A stretch of 43,752 nucleotides of DNA from an uncultured Bacteroidales bacterium (GTDB taxonomy: Bacteria; Bacteroidota; Bacteroidia; Bacteroidales; Bacteroidaceae), in assembly GCA_947303715.1 (NCBI GenBank), contig CAMYYY010000022.1, positions 1 to 43,752 on the forward strand. Reading direction: 5' to 3'. The position numbers and the translations under genes were made by a program. A model generated the notes under the pieces. That model made no database searches and had not been told where the DNA came from. It was given only the letters and a program-made list of their open reading frames with translations. Below are positions 1 to 8,735 of this stretch, one piece after another; position 1 is the stretch's first letter; every line of letters begins with the position of its first letter.

Positions 1-1
1 C

Positions 2-313
2 GTGACGCGCGCCGAGCGCGACAGCGTGGTCCTCAACAAGAAAACGGGCGCTACTGGCCTCAGCTTCCCCCTTGGTTACGCCAACGTGTGCGATACCTTT
101 GTTTTTCAGTTTGCCCATATGGGTGTCAGCGATTCGGTGTTTATCTACCACGACAACCATCCCTACTTCATCTCGCTCGACTGCGGAACGGCAATGTTCC
201 ACACCCTCACTACTGCCGACTGCACGCACAATCTGATGCAGTCCGTCCAAATCACCCACCCTGAAATCAACTACGATGCGCAGGAGAACATTCGTATTGT
301 GTTTGGCAATTAG
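2..313 (+). CDS. DUF6452 family protein, 3' part (5' end outside window)
   Basis: The reading frame is open from the left edge to a TAG stop, so this is the C-terminal ~103 residues of a gene whose start lies upstream; the GTG at position 2 is probably internal. The visible part is beta-rich (motif VFIYHDNHPYFISLDCGT) and ends in IRIVFGN. I recognise it as a DUF6452-type exported protein mainly because this family sits directly before DUF6048 genes in Bacteroidales, as here. Its 3' end overlaps the next gene by 38 bp in another frame, which suggests translational coupling. Function is unknown. Confidence 0.6.
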   Translation: MTRAERDSVVLNKKTGATGLSFPLGYANVCDTFVFQFAHMGVSDSVFIYHDNHPYFISLDCGTAMFHTLTTADCTHNLMQSVQITHPEINYDAQENIRIVFGN

Positions 314-929
314 TCTGCTGGTGTCGTTTGCGGCTCATGGGCAGGAGAAGGCGCCGTTTTTTCGTGGGCTCTCCGTCGGCGTGGATGTCTTTGGATGGAT
401 TTATCCTATCTTCGTTAGCGATGCCTATTACAACAACGAGGTATCGGCTGCCGTGAACTTGCAGAACCGCTTCTTCCCTGTAGTAGAGGTGGGGTATGGC
501 CATTGCAACACCGTAGGCGACCTCTACGGCATTCACTATACCACGGCTGCGCCCTACTACCGTGTGGGAATGGACTATAACTTCCAGTACAAGAAGCATT
601 CGCCTGTGGGTGTTATCTTCAGCGGCGCTCGTCTGGGCTACAGCAATAGCACCTATGATGTGGAAGCTGCGCCGCTCACCGACCCTTTGACTGGCAACGA
701 AGTCCCCTTCCATCTCTCCGATATCCCCTGCCGAGCCTTGTGGGGCGAGGCGTTAGTCGGCATCCGTAGTCGAGTGTGGAAGGGATTCTCCTTAGGCTGG
801 AGCCTCCGCTACAAGCGTCTGTTCTCCAACTGCTCCTCTGTCAATGGCAATCCGTGGTTCATCCCAGGCTATGGCGTCCACGGCACGGAAACCTTTGGCG
901 CCACCTACCAACTGATTTGGAACTTCTGA
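276..929 (+). CDS. DUF6048 family protein, probable outer-membrane beta-barrel
   Basis: 217 residues. The N-terminus has Arg residues and a hydrophobic stretch (FVLCLAISLLVSFAAHG) followed by QEK, a Sec signal peptide with a plausible cut after AHG. The rest alternates aromatic and polar residues (VEVGYGH, YRVGMDYNF, SLGWSLRYKRLF) and ends YQLIWNF; a terminal aromatic residue and amphipathic strands are typical of small outer-membrane barrels. The start at 276 lies inside the end of the preceding DUF6452 gene, and the stop is 4 bp before mntP, so the genes look co-transcribed. No enzymatic motif is visible. Confidence 0.7.
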   Translation: MRRRTFVLCLAISLLVSFAAHGQEKAPFFRGLSVGVDVFGWIYPIFVSDAYYNNEVSAAVNLQNRFFPVVEVGYGHCNTVGDLYGIHYTTAAPYYRVGMDYNFQYKKHSPVGVIFSGARLGYSNSTYDVEAAPLTDPLTGNEVPFHLSDIPCRALWGEALVGIRSRVWKGFSLGWSLRYKRLFSNCSSVNGNPWFIPGYGVHGTETFGATYQLIWNF

Positions 930-933
930 TGAT

Positions 934-1500
934 ATGACAACTATTGAGATTTGGCTTCTGGCTATAGCACTTGCGATGGATTGCTTTGCAGTTTCCGTTA
1001 CGAGCGGGTTGATATTGAAGCAAGTGCGTCTGCGTCCTATCTTGACGATGGCTCTGCTGTTCGGCCTTTTTCAGGGGTTGATGCCATTAATTGGATGGAT
1101 GGGAATGAGGTATCTGAGCGGCTATATTGAGCGCTTCGACCATTGGATAGCTTTCGGTCTGCTGGCCTTCATTGGCGGAAAGATGTTTTGGGAGGGCTTC
1201 AAGGGAAGCGAAGGCAGCCATTTCGACCCCACACGTTTGAACGTCGTCCTTGGTTTAGCAGTAGCCACCAGTATCGATGCCCTTGCCATCGGCATCTCGT
1301 TTGCCTGCACGGGTATGACGGCTTTCAGTGACATCTTGGCGCCCATTCTCATCATCGGCTTTGTGTCGTTCCTTTTTTCGCTTGTCGGTTCGCTCATCGG
1401 CGTTCGTATCGGGGGGAGATTCCATCTGCCTGCAGAGCAGATAGGTGGCGTCATCCTTATCCTCATCGGCATTAAGATTCTTATTGAGCACCTCTTATGA
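934..1500 (+). CDS. mntP: Manganese efflux pump MntP
   Basis: 188 residues, the usual length for MntP (DUF204), an inner-membrane Mn(II) exporter with six membrane helices. Hydrophobic segments are near residues 5-25, 35-55, 70-88, 103-125, 131-152 and 168-186. The two internally repeated halves each carry the conserved acidic motif: MDCFAVS with Asp16 and SIDALAIG with Asp115, residues needed for Mn transport in the family. The gene follows DUF6048 by 4 bp. Its TGA stop overlaps the ATG of apbE as ATGA, a classic coupling arrangement. No yybP-ykoY-type leader is visible because transcription begins outside the window. Confidence 0.93.
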   Translation: MTTIEIWLLAIALAMDCFAVSVTSGLILKQVRLRPILTMALLFGLFQGLMPLIGWMGMRYLSGYIERFDHWIAFGLLAFIGGKMFWEGFKGSEGSHFDPTRLNVVLGLAVATSIDALAIGISFACTGMTAFSDILAPILIIGFVSFLFSLVGSLIGVRIGGRFHLPAEQIGGVILILIGIKILIEHLL

Positions 1501-2516
1501 ACGAAATGAAGAAACCCATCAATTGGCTCATCCTTCTTCTCCTTGTCGTGGGCACGGTGCTTGTCGTGCGTCACGACGGCAAGGGCGGCACAGGCACTTG
1601 GCACACCAATCAGGGTTACATCTTCGGCACCGTCTATAAGGTGACCTACCAGTACAAAGACGACATCCAGACACTCATTGAGGCGCGTATGCACGAGGTC
1701 GACAACTCGCTGTCGCCCTTTAACGAGCACTCCGTCATCACCCGTATCAACACGGGTGAGAATATGGAGACCGATAGCCTCTTCCGTACCGTCTGGCGCA
1801 AGGCGGCCGAGGTTTATCGGCTGACGAACGGCGCCTTCGACATCACCTGTGCTCCGCTTGTCAACGCCTGGGGTTTCGGTTTCCGCCAATCGGAGTTTCC
1901 CACCCCTCAGACCATCGATAGCCTGCTTGCCTTCGTCGGTATGGACAAGGTGCGGATGGAAGGCACGCGTATGGTGAAGGACGACCCCCGCATGCTCCTC
2001 GACTGCAGTGCCATTGCCAAGGGCTTCGGCTCCGACTGCGTGGGAGCGCTTTTCGAAAGCCTTGGCATACGCAACTATATGGTTGAGATAGGAGGCGAAG
2101 TCGTTGTGCGCGGCGTCAATCCCAAGGGAAATCTCTGGCGTATCGGCATCAATCGTCCCACGGACGACAGCCTCTCCCTCTCCAACGAGCTCGATACCAT
2201 CCTCTCTCTTACCGACTGCGGCCTTGCCACCTCAGGCAACTATCGCAACTTCTATTACAAGGACGGGCAGCGCTATGCCCACACCGTCGACCCGCGTCTG
2301 GGCTATCCCGTCCAGCACGCCGTGCTCTCCGCCACGGTCATTGCCCCCACATGTATGGAGGCCGATGCCCTCGCCACATCCTTCATGGTTATCGGCGCCG
2401 ACAGCGCTCGCACCATCGTTGATGCCCGCCCCGACCTTCGCGCCTACCTTATCCTCTCCGCCGACAGCGCCAGCTATACCACTCTCCGCCTCGGCCGATG
2501 GGAGGAAAAGGATTGA
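1497..2516 (+). CDS. apbE: FAD:protein FMN transferase (ApbE)
   Basis: 339 residues. ApbE covalently attaches FMN from FAD to Ser/Thr of target flavoproteins such as Nqr/Rnf subunits, outside the cytoplasmic membrane. An N-terminal hydrophobic segment (WLILLLLVVGTVLVV, residues 11-25) serves as membrane anchor or signal; there is no lipobox Cys. Family motifs are present: FGTVYKVTYQY, LVNAWGFGFR, LDCSAIAKGFGSD, MVEIGGEVVVRG, SGNYRNFYYKDG, AHTVDPRLGYPV and MEADALATSF, whose acidic residues coordinate Mg in characterised members. The start overlaps the mntP stop (ATGA); an in-frame ATG three codons later (MKKPIN) is an alternative. Its flavinylation target is not in the window. Confidence 0.93.
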   Translation: MNEMKKPINWLILLLLVVGTVLVVRHDGKGGTGTWHTNQGYIFGTVYKVTYQYKDDIQTLIEARMHEVDNSLSPFNEHSVITRINTGENMETDSLFRTVWRKAAEVYRLTNGAFDITCAPLVNAWGFGFRQSEFPTPQTIDSLLAFVGMDKVRMEGTRMVKDDPRMLLDCSAIAKGFGSDCVGALFESLGIRNYMVEIGGEVVVRGVNPKGNLWRIGINRPTDDSLSLSNELDTILSLTDCGLATSGNYRNFYYKDGQRYAHTVDPRLGYPVQHAVLSATVIAPTCMEADALATSFMVIGADSARTIVDARPDLRAYLILSADSASYTTLRLGRWEEKD

Positions 2517-2550
2517 AAAAATAATAATTTGAAAATAGGATTTAGATATT

Positions 2551-4533
2551 ATGAAAAAAACGCTCCTCTGTCTTCTCATCATTGTGTGTTCAATCTTCAC
2601 GTTTCGGTCCTCAGCTGTACGTGCTGCCGACGTTACTGTCGCTTCCCCTGACGGCACACTTATCTTAACCCTTAAGACGGATGAGGGGTTGTCGTACAGT
2701 CTCACTTCTCACGGTACCCAGCTGATAGCCCCTTCGCCGATGGGCTTTGAGCTGAAAGGCGAACGTCCGATGGCGGACGACTTCACCCTCGTTCGCCCTG
2801 CCGACGTCCAGCTGTGCAGCGACCATTGGCGCCCTGTGGTGAAGAATCGTCATGCAGAGGTTTCCCTCACCTGGAACGAGGCCACCCTGCAGTTAGTGGA
2901 GCGTCAGGGAGACCGTCGCCGTATGGACATCGAGGTGCGCGTCTTCGATGGCGGTGTAGCCTTCCGTTATACTCTCTACGGTGCTCCAAGGATTGGCGAC
3001 CGTCAGATTACACGTGAGCTCACGGGTTTCAACGTGCCCGAGTCGGCATCGGCATGGGCGGCCATCTATAACCCCGACTACACCTCCAGTCAGGAGAACT
3101 CCTTTTGGAAGACGGCTGCTACCGAGCTTTCTACCGAGCGGGTGATGGGCTTGCCCTTCCTTGTGGAGTTGGACACGGAGCATTACGTTGCCATCACCGA
3201 AGCCTGCATTGACGATTTTACATCGTGCTATATTGGGCGAAGCGAGGGCATCCACGATGGCCTTGTCAGCCTCTCCACCCGTCTGTCGCCCCTGCCGGGA
3301 GAGCCTGTGGACGGGGTGAAAGTGCGCTTCGACGAGCAGACCACGTCGCCGTGGCGCGTGATTTTGGTTGCCGACCATCCGGGGCGGTTCATCGAGTCCG
3401 AGATCATACAGGGGCTCAATCCGCCTTGTGCCATTGCCGACCCCTCGTGGATAAAGCCTGGCCTCTCGGCGTGGGATCATTGGTGGAGCGGCGAGGTGAA
3501 GATGGAGACGGACGTCATTAAGCAGTACATTGACCTGGCTGCTGCCGAGGGATGGCCTTACATGCTGATTGACTGGCAATGGTACGGCCCTTATAACACC
3601 CCTCAGGCCGACATCACGCGCCCAGCCTCGCAGCTGGATATGCCAGGCATACTCGCCTACGCCCGCCAGAAGAACGTCCGCTGCTGGCTCTGGCTCTACT
3701 GCACGGATGTCAACCGTAACGGCGCTTTCCGCCGTGCCTTTGCCGAGTACGAAAAGTGGGGTATTGCGGGCATAAAGATTGACTTCATGGATCGCGATGA
3801 TCAGGAGATGATGCGCTGGTATCGCCGCATCGTGCGCTGTGCTGCCGAGCACCATCTGATGGTCGATTTCCACGGAGCCACCAAGCCCGACGGCATCGAG
3901 CGCACATGGCCTAACCTGCTCACCCGCGAGGGTGTGTTGGGCGAGGAGTATTACAAATTCTCCACCCGTGTGACGCCCGAGCATAACACCACGCTACCCT
4001 TCACCCGTATGCTGGCAGGGCCGATGGATTATACGCCAGGCGGCTTCCTCAACGTCACGCCTGCCGATTTCCGCCAGCAGACGCCCACGCTCGTCACCAA
4101 CACCCGCTGTGCCGAGCTGGCAAAATTTGTCATCTACGAGAGCCCCCTCACCGTCTTCAGCGAGCACCCCGATTACGTCCTCGGCCAGCCAGGAGCCGAT
4201 TTCCTGAGTCGCGTGCAGACTACGTGGGATGACACCCGCTTCCTCGCGGGCTATCCCGGGGAGTACGTTGCCCTAGCTCATCGGAGCGGCAGCCAGTGGT
4301 TCATCGGCGTGCTGGGCAACAGCCAGCCGCGCACGCTTACCCTTGACACCTCGTTCCTGCCCGCAGGCGATTACGAGCTGGAGTATTGGGCTGACGGCGC
4401 GAAGGCCGGCAAGAAGCCCACGGAGGTTGCTCACAAGATCGTCACGTTGCGCGCAGGCCGCCCGCTGAAAATCCGCCTTGCCCCCGCAGGAGGCTACGTC
4501 GCCATTCTCAACCCAAAGTCTGCGTCCAAATAA
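2551..4533 (+). CDS. Glycoside hydrolase family 97, predicted retaining subgroup
   Basis: 660 residues with a Sec signal peptide (MKKTLLCLLIIVCSIFTF, cut near RAA-DV). The N-terminal beta-sandwich GH97_N domain spans about 27-290 (VASPDGTLILTLKTDEGLSYSL), followed by the TIM barrel (SAWDHWWSG, YMLIDWQWYG) and a C-terminal GH97_C domain from about 555. Two sequence marks place it with retaining GH97 alpha-galactosidase-like enzymes rather than inverting SusB: GIKIDFMDR carries Asp411, matching the nucleophile Asp of the retaining branch, and VDFHGATKP has Gly442 where inverting enzymes have the base Glu (HE). The exact substrate is inferred. It lies 34 bp after apbE, with no SusC/SusD pair nearby. 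Confidence 0.92.
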   Translation: MKKTLLCLLIIVCSIFTFRSSAVRAADVTVASPDGTLILTLKTDEGLSYSLTSHGTQLIAPSPMGFELKGERPMADDFTLVRPADVQLCSDHWRPVVKNRHAEVSLTWNEATLQLVERQGDRRRMDIEVRVFDGGVAFRYTLYGAPRIGDRQITRELTGFNVPESASAWAAIYNPDYTSSQENSFWKTAATELSTERVMGLPFLVELDTEHYVAITEACIDDFTSCYIGRSEGIHDGLVSLSTRLSPLPGEPVDGVKVRFDEQTTSPWRVILVADHPGRFIESEIIQGLNPPCAIADPSWIKPGLSAWDHWWSGEVKMETDVIKQYIDLAAAEGWPYMLIDWQWYGPYNTPQADITRPASQLDMPGILAYARQKNVRCWLWLYCTDVNRNGAFRRAFAEYEKWGIAGIKIDFMDRDDQEMMRWYRRIVRCAAEHHLMVDFHGATKPDGIERTWPNLLTREGVLGEEYYKFSTRVTPEHNTTLPFTRMLAGPMDYTPGGFLNVTPADFRQQTPTLVTNTRCAELAKFVIYESPLTVFSEHPDYVLGQPGADFLSRVQTTWDDTRFLAGYPGEYVALAHRSGSQWFIGVLGNSQPRTLTLDTSFLPAGDYELEYWADGAKAGKKPTEVAHKIVTLRAGRPLKIRLAPAGGYVAILNPKSASK

Positions 4534-4596
4534 AATCAAACGTTAGAAAAATAGAATCAAACTCTGCAAAATTAGAATCAAATGCTAGCAAATTAG
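4534..4596 (+). repeat. Three tandem 21-bp repeats after the GH97 stop
   Basis: Exactly three 21-bp units (4534-4554, 4555-4575, 4576-4596) of the form AATCAAA-N7-AAA-NTAG start at the base after the GH97 stop codon. The third unit forms the 5' arm of the intrinsic terminator that follows; the first unit could also pair with the same 3' arm. Confidence 0.8.
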
Positions 4597-4614
4597 CGTT
4601 TGATGCGATTTTTT
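4577..4614 (+). terminator. Intrinsic terminator of the GH97 transcript
   Basis: An 11-bp stem (4577-4587 with 4594-4604, one G.U pair) with a 6-nt loop GCAAAT is followed by GCGA and six T. It lies 44 bp after the GH97 stop. Confidence 0.75.
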
Positions 4615-4656
4615 AAAAGTCTTGCGCTAAATTGCAAGCCTTTGCAAGGCTTAAGG

Positions 4657-4742
4657 TACTCGAAGTGGGACTTGAACCCACACGCCCATCACTGGGCAAG
4701 GGATTTTAAGTCCCTCGTGTCTACCGATTCCACCATTCGAGC
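4657..4742 (-). tRNA. tRNA-Leu (anticodon UAA)
   Basis: On the minus strand an 86-nt cloverleaf begins GCTCGAATGGTGGAATC and ends CCCACTTCGAGTA. The acceptor arm GCTCGAA/TTCGAGT pairs with one G.U; the D-loop GGTAGACAC and T-arm GGGTTCAAGTCCC are canonical; the anticodon arm GGGACTTAAAATCCC carries TAA; the long variable arm (TGCCCAGTGATGGGCG) is typical of class II tRNA-Leu. The genome encodes ACC-T after the discriminator, so the full CCA is not encoded. Confidence 0.95.
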
Positions 4743-4755
4743 ATCGTTTCGGCAG

Positions 4756-4786
4756 CGAAGGTAGTGCAAAAAATCGGATTCGCGAA
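4756..4786 (-). promoter_or_regulatory. Probable promoter of tRNA-Leu
   Basis: On the minus strand TTCG-N19-TACCTTCG (-7 element at 4756-4763) lies 14 bp before the tRNA 5' end. It differs by one base per element from the Bacteroidetes consensus TTTG-N19-TAnnTTTG. Confidence 0.5.
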
Positions 4787-4836
4787 CACAAAACGCAATT
4801 TTTTTCCGTTAGCGGGGTATTTTTCCCTGCGCGTCG

Positions 4837-7800
4837 CTACCTTTCGCCGCACTTCATGACCTTCTTGCCGTTGTAGATGTAGATGACGCCGGGCAGCATG
4901 TCGTCAGGCGAGGCTACGGGACGGCCCATGAGGTCGAAGAGTCCCTGGCGGCAGGGCTGCGCATCGTCGGGCTGCAAGGGTGAGGCGGGGGCAAACGGCG
5001 TATGGATGCCCGTGTCGATGTAGTTGGGGTCGCCCAGGTAGTAGAGGTGGAAGGCGTCGCACTTATACCACGTGTCGCCCTCGGCAATGCCGATAGTGAG
5101 CTCGCCGTTGTCTACCCAGATGCTGTCGATGACGGCCTCGGTGAGGTAGTACTTGCCCAGCTCGGAGGCGGGGACATCCAAGGTGTCGGCATCGGCAAAG
5201 AGGCGGACGATGCCACCTTCGTCAGTGCCCGTCATGACGGTGAGCCGGTACCAGCCCGTGAGCAGCCCTGTGACGGTCTGCGAAATGCGGGTGGACTTGC
5301 CCTGGCTGTTGTTGTGGAGGAAGAAGTTGCCCTCGCTGCGGGCAATGAAGGTGGCGGTGTTGGTGATGGGGCGGACGACGGAGTGGTTGTCGGTTTTCCA
5401 TCCGTTTTTGTTGTTGGTCTCGAACGAGGGGTTGGTGATGAACGCCGTGAAGTCGACGGGCTGGGTGACGGTGGCCACCATCAGGGGGTAGCTGACGCTG
5501 AAGGTCTCCATCTCCTTGATGATGCGGTTGATGTCGGTGGACTCCAGCTCCATAGCCTGCCATACGTCGCGGGCGTTGGCAATGAGGGCGCGCATCTGGA
5601 TGTTGGCGCTGTCGCGGAGGGCGGCGTGATGGGCATCGTAGAGCGCCTGTGCCTCGTCGATGGCGAGGGCCAGCTTACGGTAGGCTTTCTCGAAAGTCTC
5701 GTTCACCGTAGCGCGCACTTTCTTCGACGTCGAGGCGAGGATGAAGGTGAACGGGGCGGCCATGTAGGTAGTGTCGCTCTCGGCATTAAAGTATTGCGTT
5801 GAGACCGTAGGATCGGTGTCGAGGACAAGGACGTGGGTCTTTTCGTCAGGCACCAAGGCACGGGGGCGGAAGGTGGCGAAAGCACCGATGAAGGGGCTCG
5901 TGACCACGGTGTCGGTAGCCGCGCAAACAGCGACGTTGGTGGCCGTGAAGGGCTTCGGTGAGGTGGCGCTGGCCAGTACCATGTAGGGCTTGGCGGCATC
6001 GAGGTGGCTTACCGTCGTGGCCTCGGTGAAGTACGACTTGCCCACTTCGGTGACATAGCGGCAGACGTAGTCGCGCGGGCTGGGACAGCCGAAGGGCAGG
6101 ATGAGTGTGTGGAGCACGCCGGGGATGAAGTCGGGCGTGTACTGCGCCCTGGCGGCCTGGAACGGCTCGAGGGGGCGGAAGTCATAGCCTGCTGTAAGGC
6201 GAAGGTCGGCACAGTGGCCGTCAACAACGATGTTGGTGCCGCCTGGGACGTTGCTTTTCACATAGAAGAGGGCATTGGGGTTGGCGGCGCTGAGGTTACC
6301 CGTAACGCCGCTGACGTTGCGAAGGTCGTAGGCGGTGACGGCTGGGTCGTGGGAGAGGGAGGCAAAGGCCGTGACATCCCAGGCGCCGGAGAGGACAGCT
6401 GTGCCGTCGATGAGCGTGTCGACAGCCAGCGACTCCTTGCCCACAACGAAGCGCAGAAGCGTGTCGGTCGTGGCGATGTTCATTTCGTCGGCCGAGACAT
6501 GGAGGATGAGGTGCACCCCTTCATTGAGGCGGTTGAAGGTGTGGTCGATGGTCTTACGCTCGCCCGAGGCAAAGGCAATAGTGTTGACGCTCTTGTTCTT
6601 GTAGTTTTTCACTTCGCCGGTTTCAGGATTCCATTGTTCGAGGATGAATTTCACGGTGGGCTGCCCGGGAGTAGCCTCGGCGCTGTTACTGATATCGGCA
6701 AAGACGTTTACAGTATTTCCGTTGAGCTTGTAGAATGCCATGCCGCCCGCCATGATGGTGTCGGTGGATACGGCAGCATCGATGCCGTGGAGGGTGAACG
6801 ACGGCGCAGGATCAACCACCTTGACAGGGGTGTGAGTAATCACCTGACGATTGGCATCGGTGGCATAGATGAAGTAGGAGCGTGCAAGGGAGGGGCGGAA
6901 TTCAAAGGGGACGGAAACCATCTCACCCGGGGCGATAGTAGTCTCGTTGTTGGTGGACACGGCGGTGCTGGACGACGAAGGTGCTTTTTCGGTGGTCTGA
7001 AGATAGAGTTGGAAGCCCTTGACGGGGACGGTACCGTTGTTCGTGATGTCAACCGTGACGGAGCCCTCCACGCGGCGGTAGAGGATGCTGTCGGTATGGA
7101 TGACGCCCGAAACGTTGGGATGAGTGGGCGTGATGTTATAGACGATTTCCTGCCAGATGCAGAAGCCGTTGACGCCATCCTTGAGGTCAAGGGTGTACCA
7201 TCCATCACCGCCGCCACCCCAGCCGAAGTTGAAGTGCCAAAGGCCGTTGCGGGCATTGTATCCGTCGATATTGATGGCATGTCCGCTCTCGCCGTCGGTG
7301 GTGAAGCCTGAGTAAATCAGCGGCTTCTGGGCGGCGAGGCTGCCGTAGATGAAGCTTTCCCAGTTCTCAATCTCCATATCGTTGCGGCTGAGGTGAGTAC
7401 CACCCAAGCCGAAGTGGCTCTTCATGGCTTTGTTGGCCTCGCTGATATAGCCACCGGTGGAATGCCAGTAGCCCAAGCGTGCAGCTGAACCGATAGTGAA
7501 ACAAAGGGTGGCTACGGGGAGCTTGAGTTCCTGAGGCTCGTTATTGTTGTAGCTGTCGAACATCAGGTCGTACTCGATGGGTGTGCCCTTGGGATAGCTG
7601 ACGGTGACGTCGCACTGCTCCTCGCCGCCCCTGTAGGTGGGGGTAGTGGCCAGCAGCTGGTGGGGGAGGTCCTTGCGGAAGTAGTAAATGACCTGCGATG
7701 TGGCGGTGGCTACACAGCCAACGACGGCATGGTCGCCATTATCGGGGCAGATGGGACAAAGGATATTCCAGGGAGCGCCTTGGTTCCAGTGGCTTTTCAT

Positions 7801-8223
7801 GAGCGGAGTGATGGTCTCGCGATAGGCATTGGCACGACGCGGAGCGTACGACGGCAGCTTAGCCTCACGGCCCAAAGTCACCACGTCAGTAACGCAGTTC
7901 AGCATATCGCGCAGCGCAGGGGGGAGGTTGTTCTCGTCAAAGTCACCGCTGTCGGTATAGCCTAGCACGGCAGGTTGGCAGTCATCACCGCTGACAAGGA
8001 TGTAGCCTTTGTCGTCGCCACGGGAGATGACATAGTAGGGAGCATCTTCCTGAGGGGCGGCAGAGGCTGTGCGGCGCATGGCGCGAACACGTTGCGGGGC
8101 AAGCGATTCACCCAGGAATTCCTCGGCAATGCGGATGGCTTGAGAGGGAGTGACAACCTCGGCCTTCAAGGTGGCAAAACCAACAAAAACGGCTGCAAAG
8201 AGCAGGATAGCGTATTTTTTCAT
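4837..8223 (-). CDS. Secreted C10 (streptopain-like) cysteine peptidase with long C-terminal region
   Basis: 1128 residues from the ATG at 8223. That start is chosen because the upstream in-frame ATG at 8250 lies inside the promoter -7 element, and MKKYAILLFAAVFVGFATLKA is a clean signal peptide. An inhibitory Spi/PepSY-like prodomain follows (TPSQAIRIAEEFLG, YYVISRGDDKGYILVSGDD). The C10 peptidase domain holds catalytic Cys170 in HAVVGCVATATSQ and His315 in SGHAINIDGYN, then HFNFGWGGGGDGWYTLDL. About 780 residues follow: an Ig-like segment, a DUF-like beta region, a helical linker and a jelly-roll-like module (ITNPSFETNNKNGW). The end has FDLMGRPV...IYIYNGKKVMK, resembling C-terminal sorting tails of Prevotella secreted proteins. 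Streptococcal SpeB is the family model; the natural substrate here is unknown. Confidence 0.9.
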   Translation of the reverse strand: MKKYAILLFAAVFVGFATLKAEVVTPSQAIRIAEEFLGESLAPQRVRAMRRTASAAPQEDAPYYVISRGDDKGYILVSGDDCQPAVLGYTDSGDFDENNLPPALRDMLNCVTDVVTLGREAKLPSYAPRRANAYRETITPLMKSHWNQGAPWNILCPICPDNGDHAVVGCVATATSQVIYYFRKDLPHQLLATTPTYRGGEEQCDVTVSYPKGTPIEYDLMFDSYNNNEPQELKLPVATLCFTIGSAARLGYWHSTGGYISEANKAMKSHFGLGGTHLSRNDMEIENWESFIYGSLAAQKPLIYSGFTTDGESGHAINIDGYNARNGLWHFNFGWGGGGDGWYTLDLKDGVNGFCIWQEIVYNITPTHPNVSGVIHTDSILYRRVEGSVTVDITNNGTVPVKGFQLYLQTTEKAPSSSSTAVSTNNETTIAPGEMVSVPFEFRPSLARSYFIYATDANRQVITHTPVKVVDPAPSFTLHGIDAAVSTDTIMAGGMAFYKLNGNTVNVFADISNSAEATPGQPTVKFILEQWNPETGEVKNYKNKSVNTIAFASGERKTIDHTFNRLNEGVHLILHVSADEMNIATTDTLLRFVVGKESLAVDTLIDGTAVLSGAWDVTAFASLSHDPAVTAYDLRNVSGVTGNLSAANPNALFYVKSNVPGGTNIVVDGHCADLRLTAGYDFRPLEPFQAARAQYTPDFIPGVLHTLILPFGCPSPRDYVCRYVTEVGKSYFTEATTVSHLDAAKPYMVLASATSPKPFTATNVAVCAATDTVVTSPFIGAFATFRPRALVPDEKTHVLVLDTDPTVSTQYFNAESDTTYMAAPFTFILASTSKKVRATVNETFEKAYRKLALAIDEAQALYDAHHAALRDSANIQMRALIANARDVWQAMELESTDINRIIKEMETFSVSYPLMVATVTQPVDFTAFITNPSFETNNKNGWKTDNHSVVRPITNTATFIARSEGNFFLHNNSQGKSTRISQTVTGLLTGWYRLTVMTGTDEGGIVRLFADADTLDVPASELGKYYLTEAVIDSIWVDNGELTIGIAEGDTWYKCDAFHLYYLGDPNYIDTGIHTPFAPASPLQPDDAQPCRQGLFDLMGRPVASPDDMLPGVIYIYNGKKVMKCGER

Positions 8224-8247
8224 CTTCGTAAATAAAAATTGAGTGCG

Positions 8248-8255
8248 CAAAGGTA
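8248..8255 (-). promoter_or_regulatory. -7 promoter element of the C10 peptidase gene
   Basis: TACCTTTG on the minus strand, 24 bp before the chosen start codon. The matching -33 position has a T run rather than a clean TTTG. It rules out the longer ORF start at 8250. Confidence 0.6.
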
Positions 8256-8306
8256 CATTTTTGTATGGTAAAAAAAAGTTAATGCCTGAATTATTTTAGA
8301 AAAACT

Positions 8307-8337
8307 CTTGCAAATGGGAAAAAAAGCAGTACTTTTG
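8307..8337 (+). promoter_or_regulatory. Promoter of the DUF2795 gene
   Basis: CTTG (8307-8310), a 19-bp spacer and TACTTTTG (8330-8337) match the Bacteroidetes sigma-ABfr consensus with one mismatch. The 5' UTR would be about 37 nt. It is divergent from the C10 peptidase promoter. Confidence 0.75.
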
Positions 8338-8380
8338 CGCCCCAAATCAAAAAAGAACACCTAAAAACAAGAACGAAACT

Positions 8381-8602
8381 ATGTATTGGACACTTGAATT
8401 AGCATCAAAACTGGAGGACGCTCCCTGGCCAGCAACCAAGGACGAATTGATTGACTACGCCGTCCGCTCTGGCTCGCCACTGGAGGTTATTGAAAACTTG
8501 CAAGAGATAGAGGACGAGGGAGAAATATACGAAAGCATCGAGGATATCTGGCCCGACTACCCCAGCAAGGAGGATTTTTTCTTCAACGAGGACGAATATT
8601 AG
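8381..8602 (+). CDS. DUF2795 family small acidic protein
   Basis: 73 residues: MYWTLELASKLEDAPWPATK at the start, then DELIDYAVRSGSPLEVIENLQEI in the helical DUF2795 core, then an acidic tail (DEGEIYESIEDIWPDYPSKE). It is cytoplasmic, with no signal or membrane segment. Its own strong promoter and an intrinsic terminator make it a monocistronic gene, expected to be well expressed. The family is common and conserved in Bacteroidetes, but its function is not established. Confidence 0.88.
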   Translation: MYWTLELASKLEDAPWPATKDELIDYAVRSGSPLEVIENLQEIEDEGEIYESIEDIWPDYPSKEDFFFNEDEY

Positions 8603-8625
8603 GTAGTTTGATTTAAATTTCAATC

Positions 8626-8676
8626 AAAAACCAGCGGGAGGAGCAAAGATGCTTGCTTGTCTCGCTGGTTTTTGAT
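8626..8676 (+). terminator. Intrinsic terminator after the DUF2795 gene
   Basis: The 11-bp perfect stem AAAAACCAGCG (8626-8636) / CGCTGGTTTTT (8663-8673) encloses a 26-nt loop with further local pairing. The A and T runs within the stem let it act on either strand. Confidence 0.75.
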
Positions 8677-8735
8677 GGTACTAAATAGTTCTTTTTGTTT
8701 GCCTTGGTTACGTTTTTACATTAAATATCTTTTTC

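Noticed and set aside
2893..3984. 363-codon minus-strand ORF opposite GH97
   Set aside because: Antisense shadow of a gene with clear GH97 domains; no motif or promoter of its own.
6004..7311. 435-codon plus-strand ORF opposite the C10 peptidase gene
   Set aside because: It is antisense to a well-supported gene with catalytic motifs; composition (Val, Gly, Asp rich without motifs) is that of a shadow frame.
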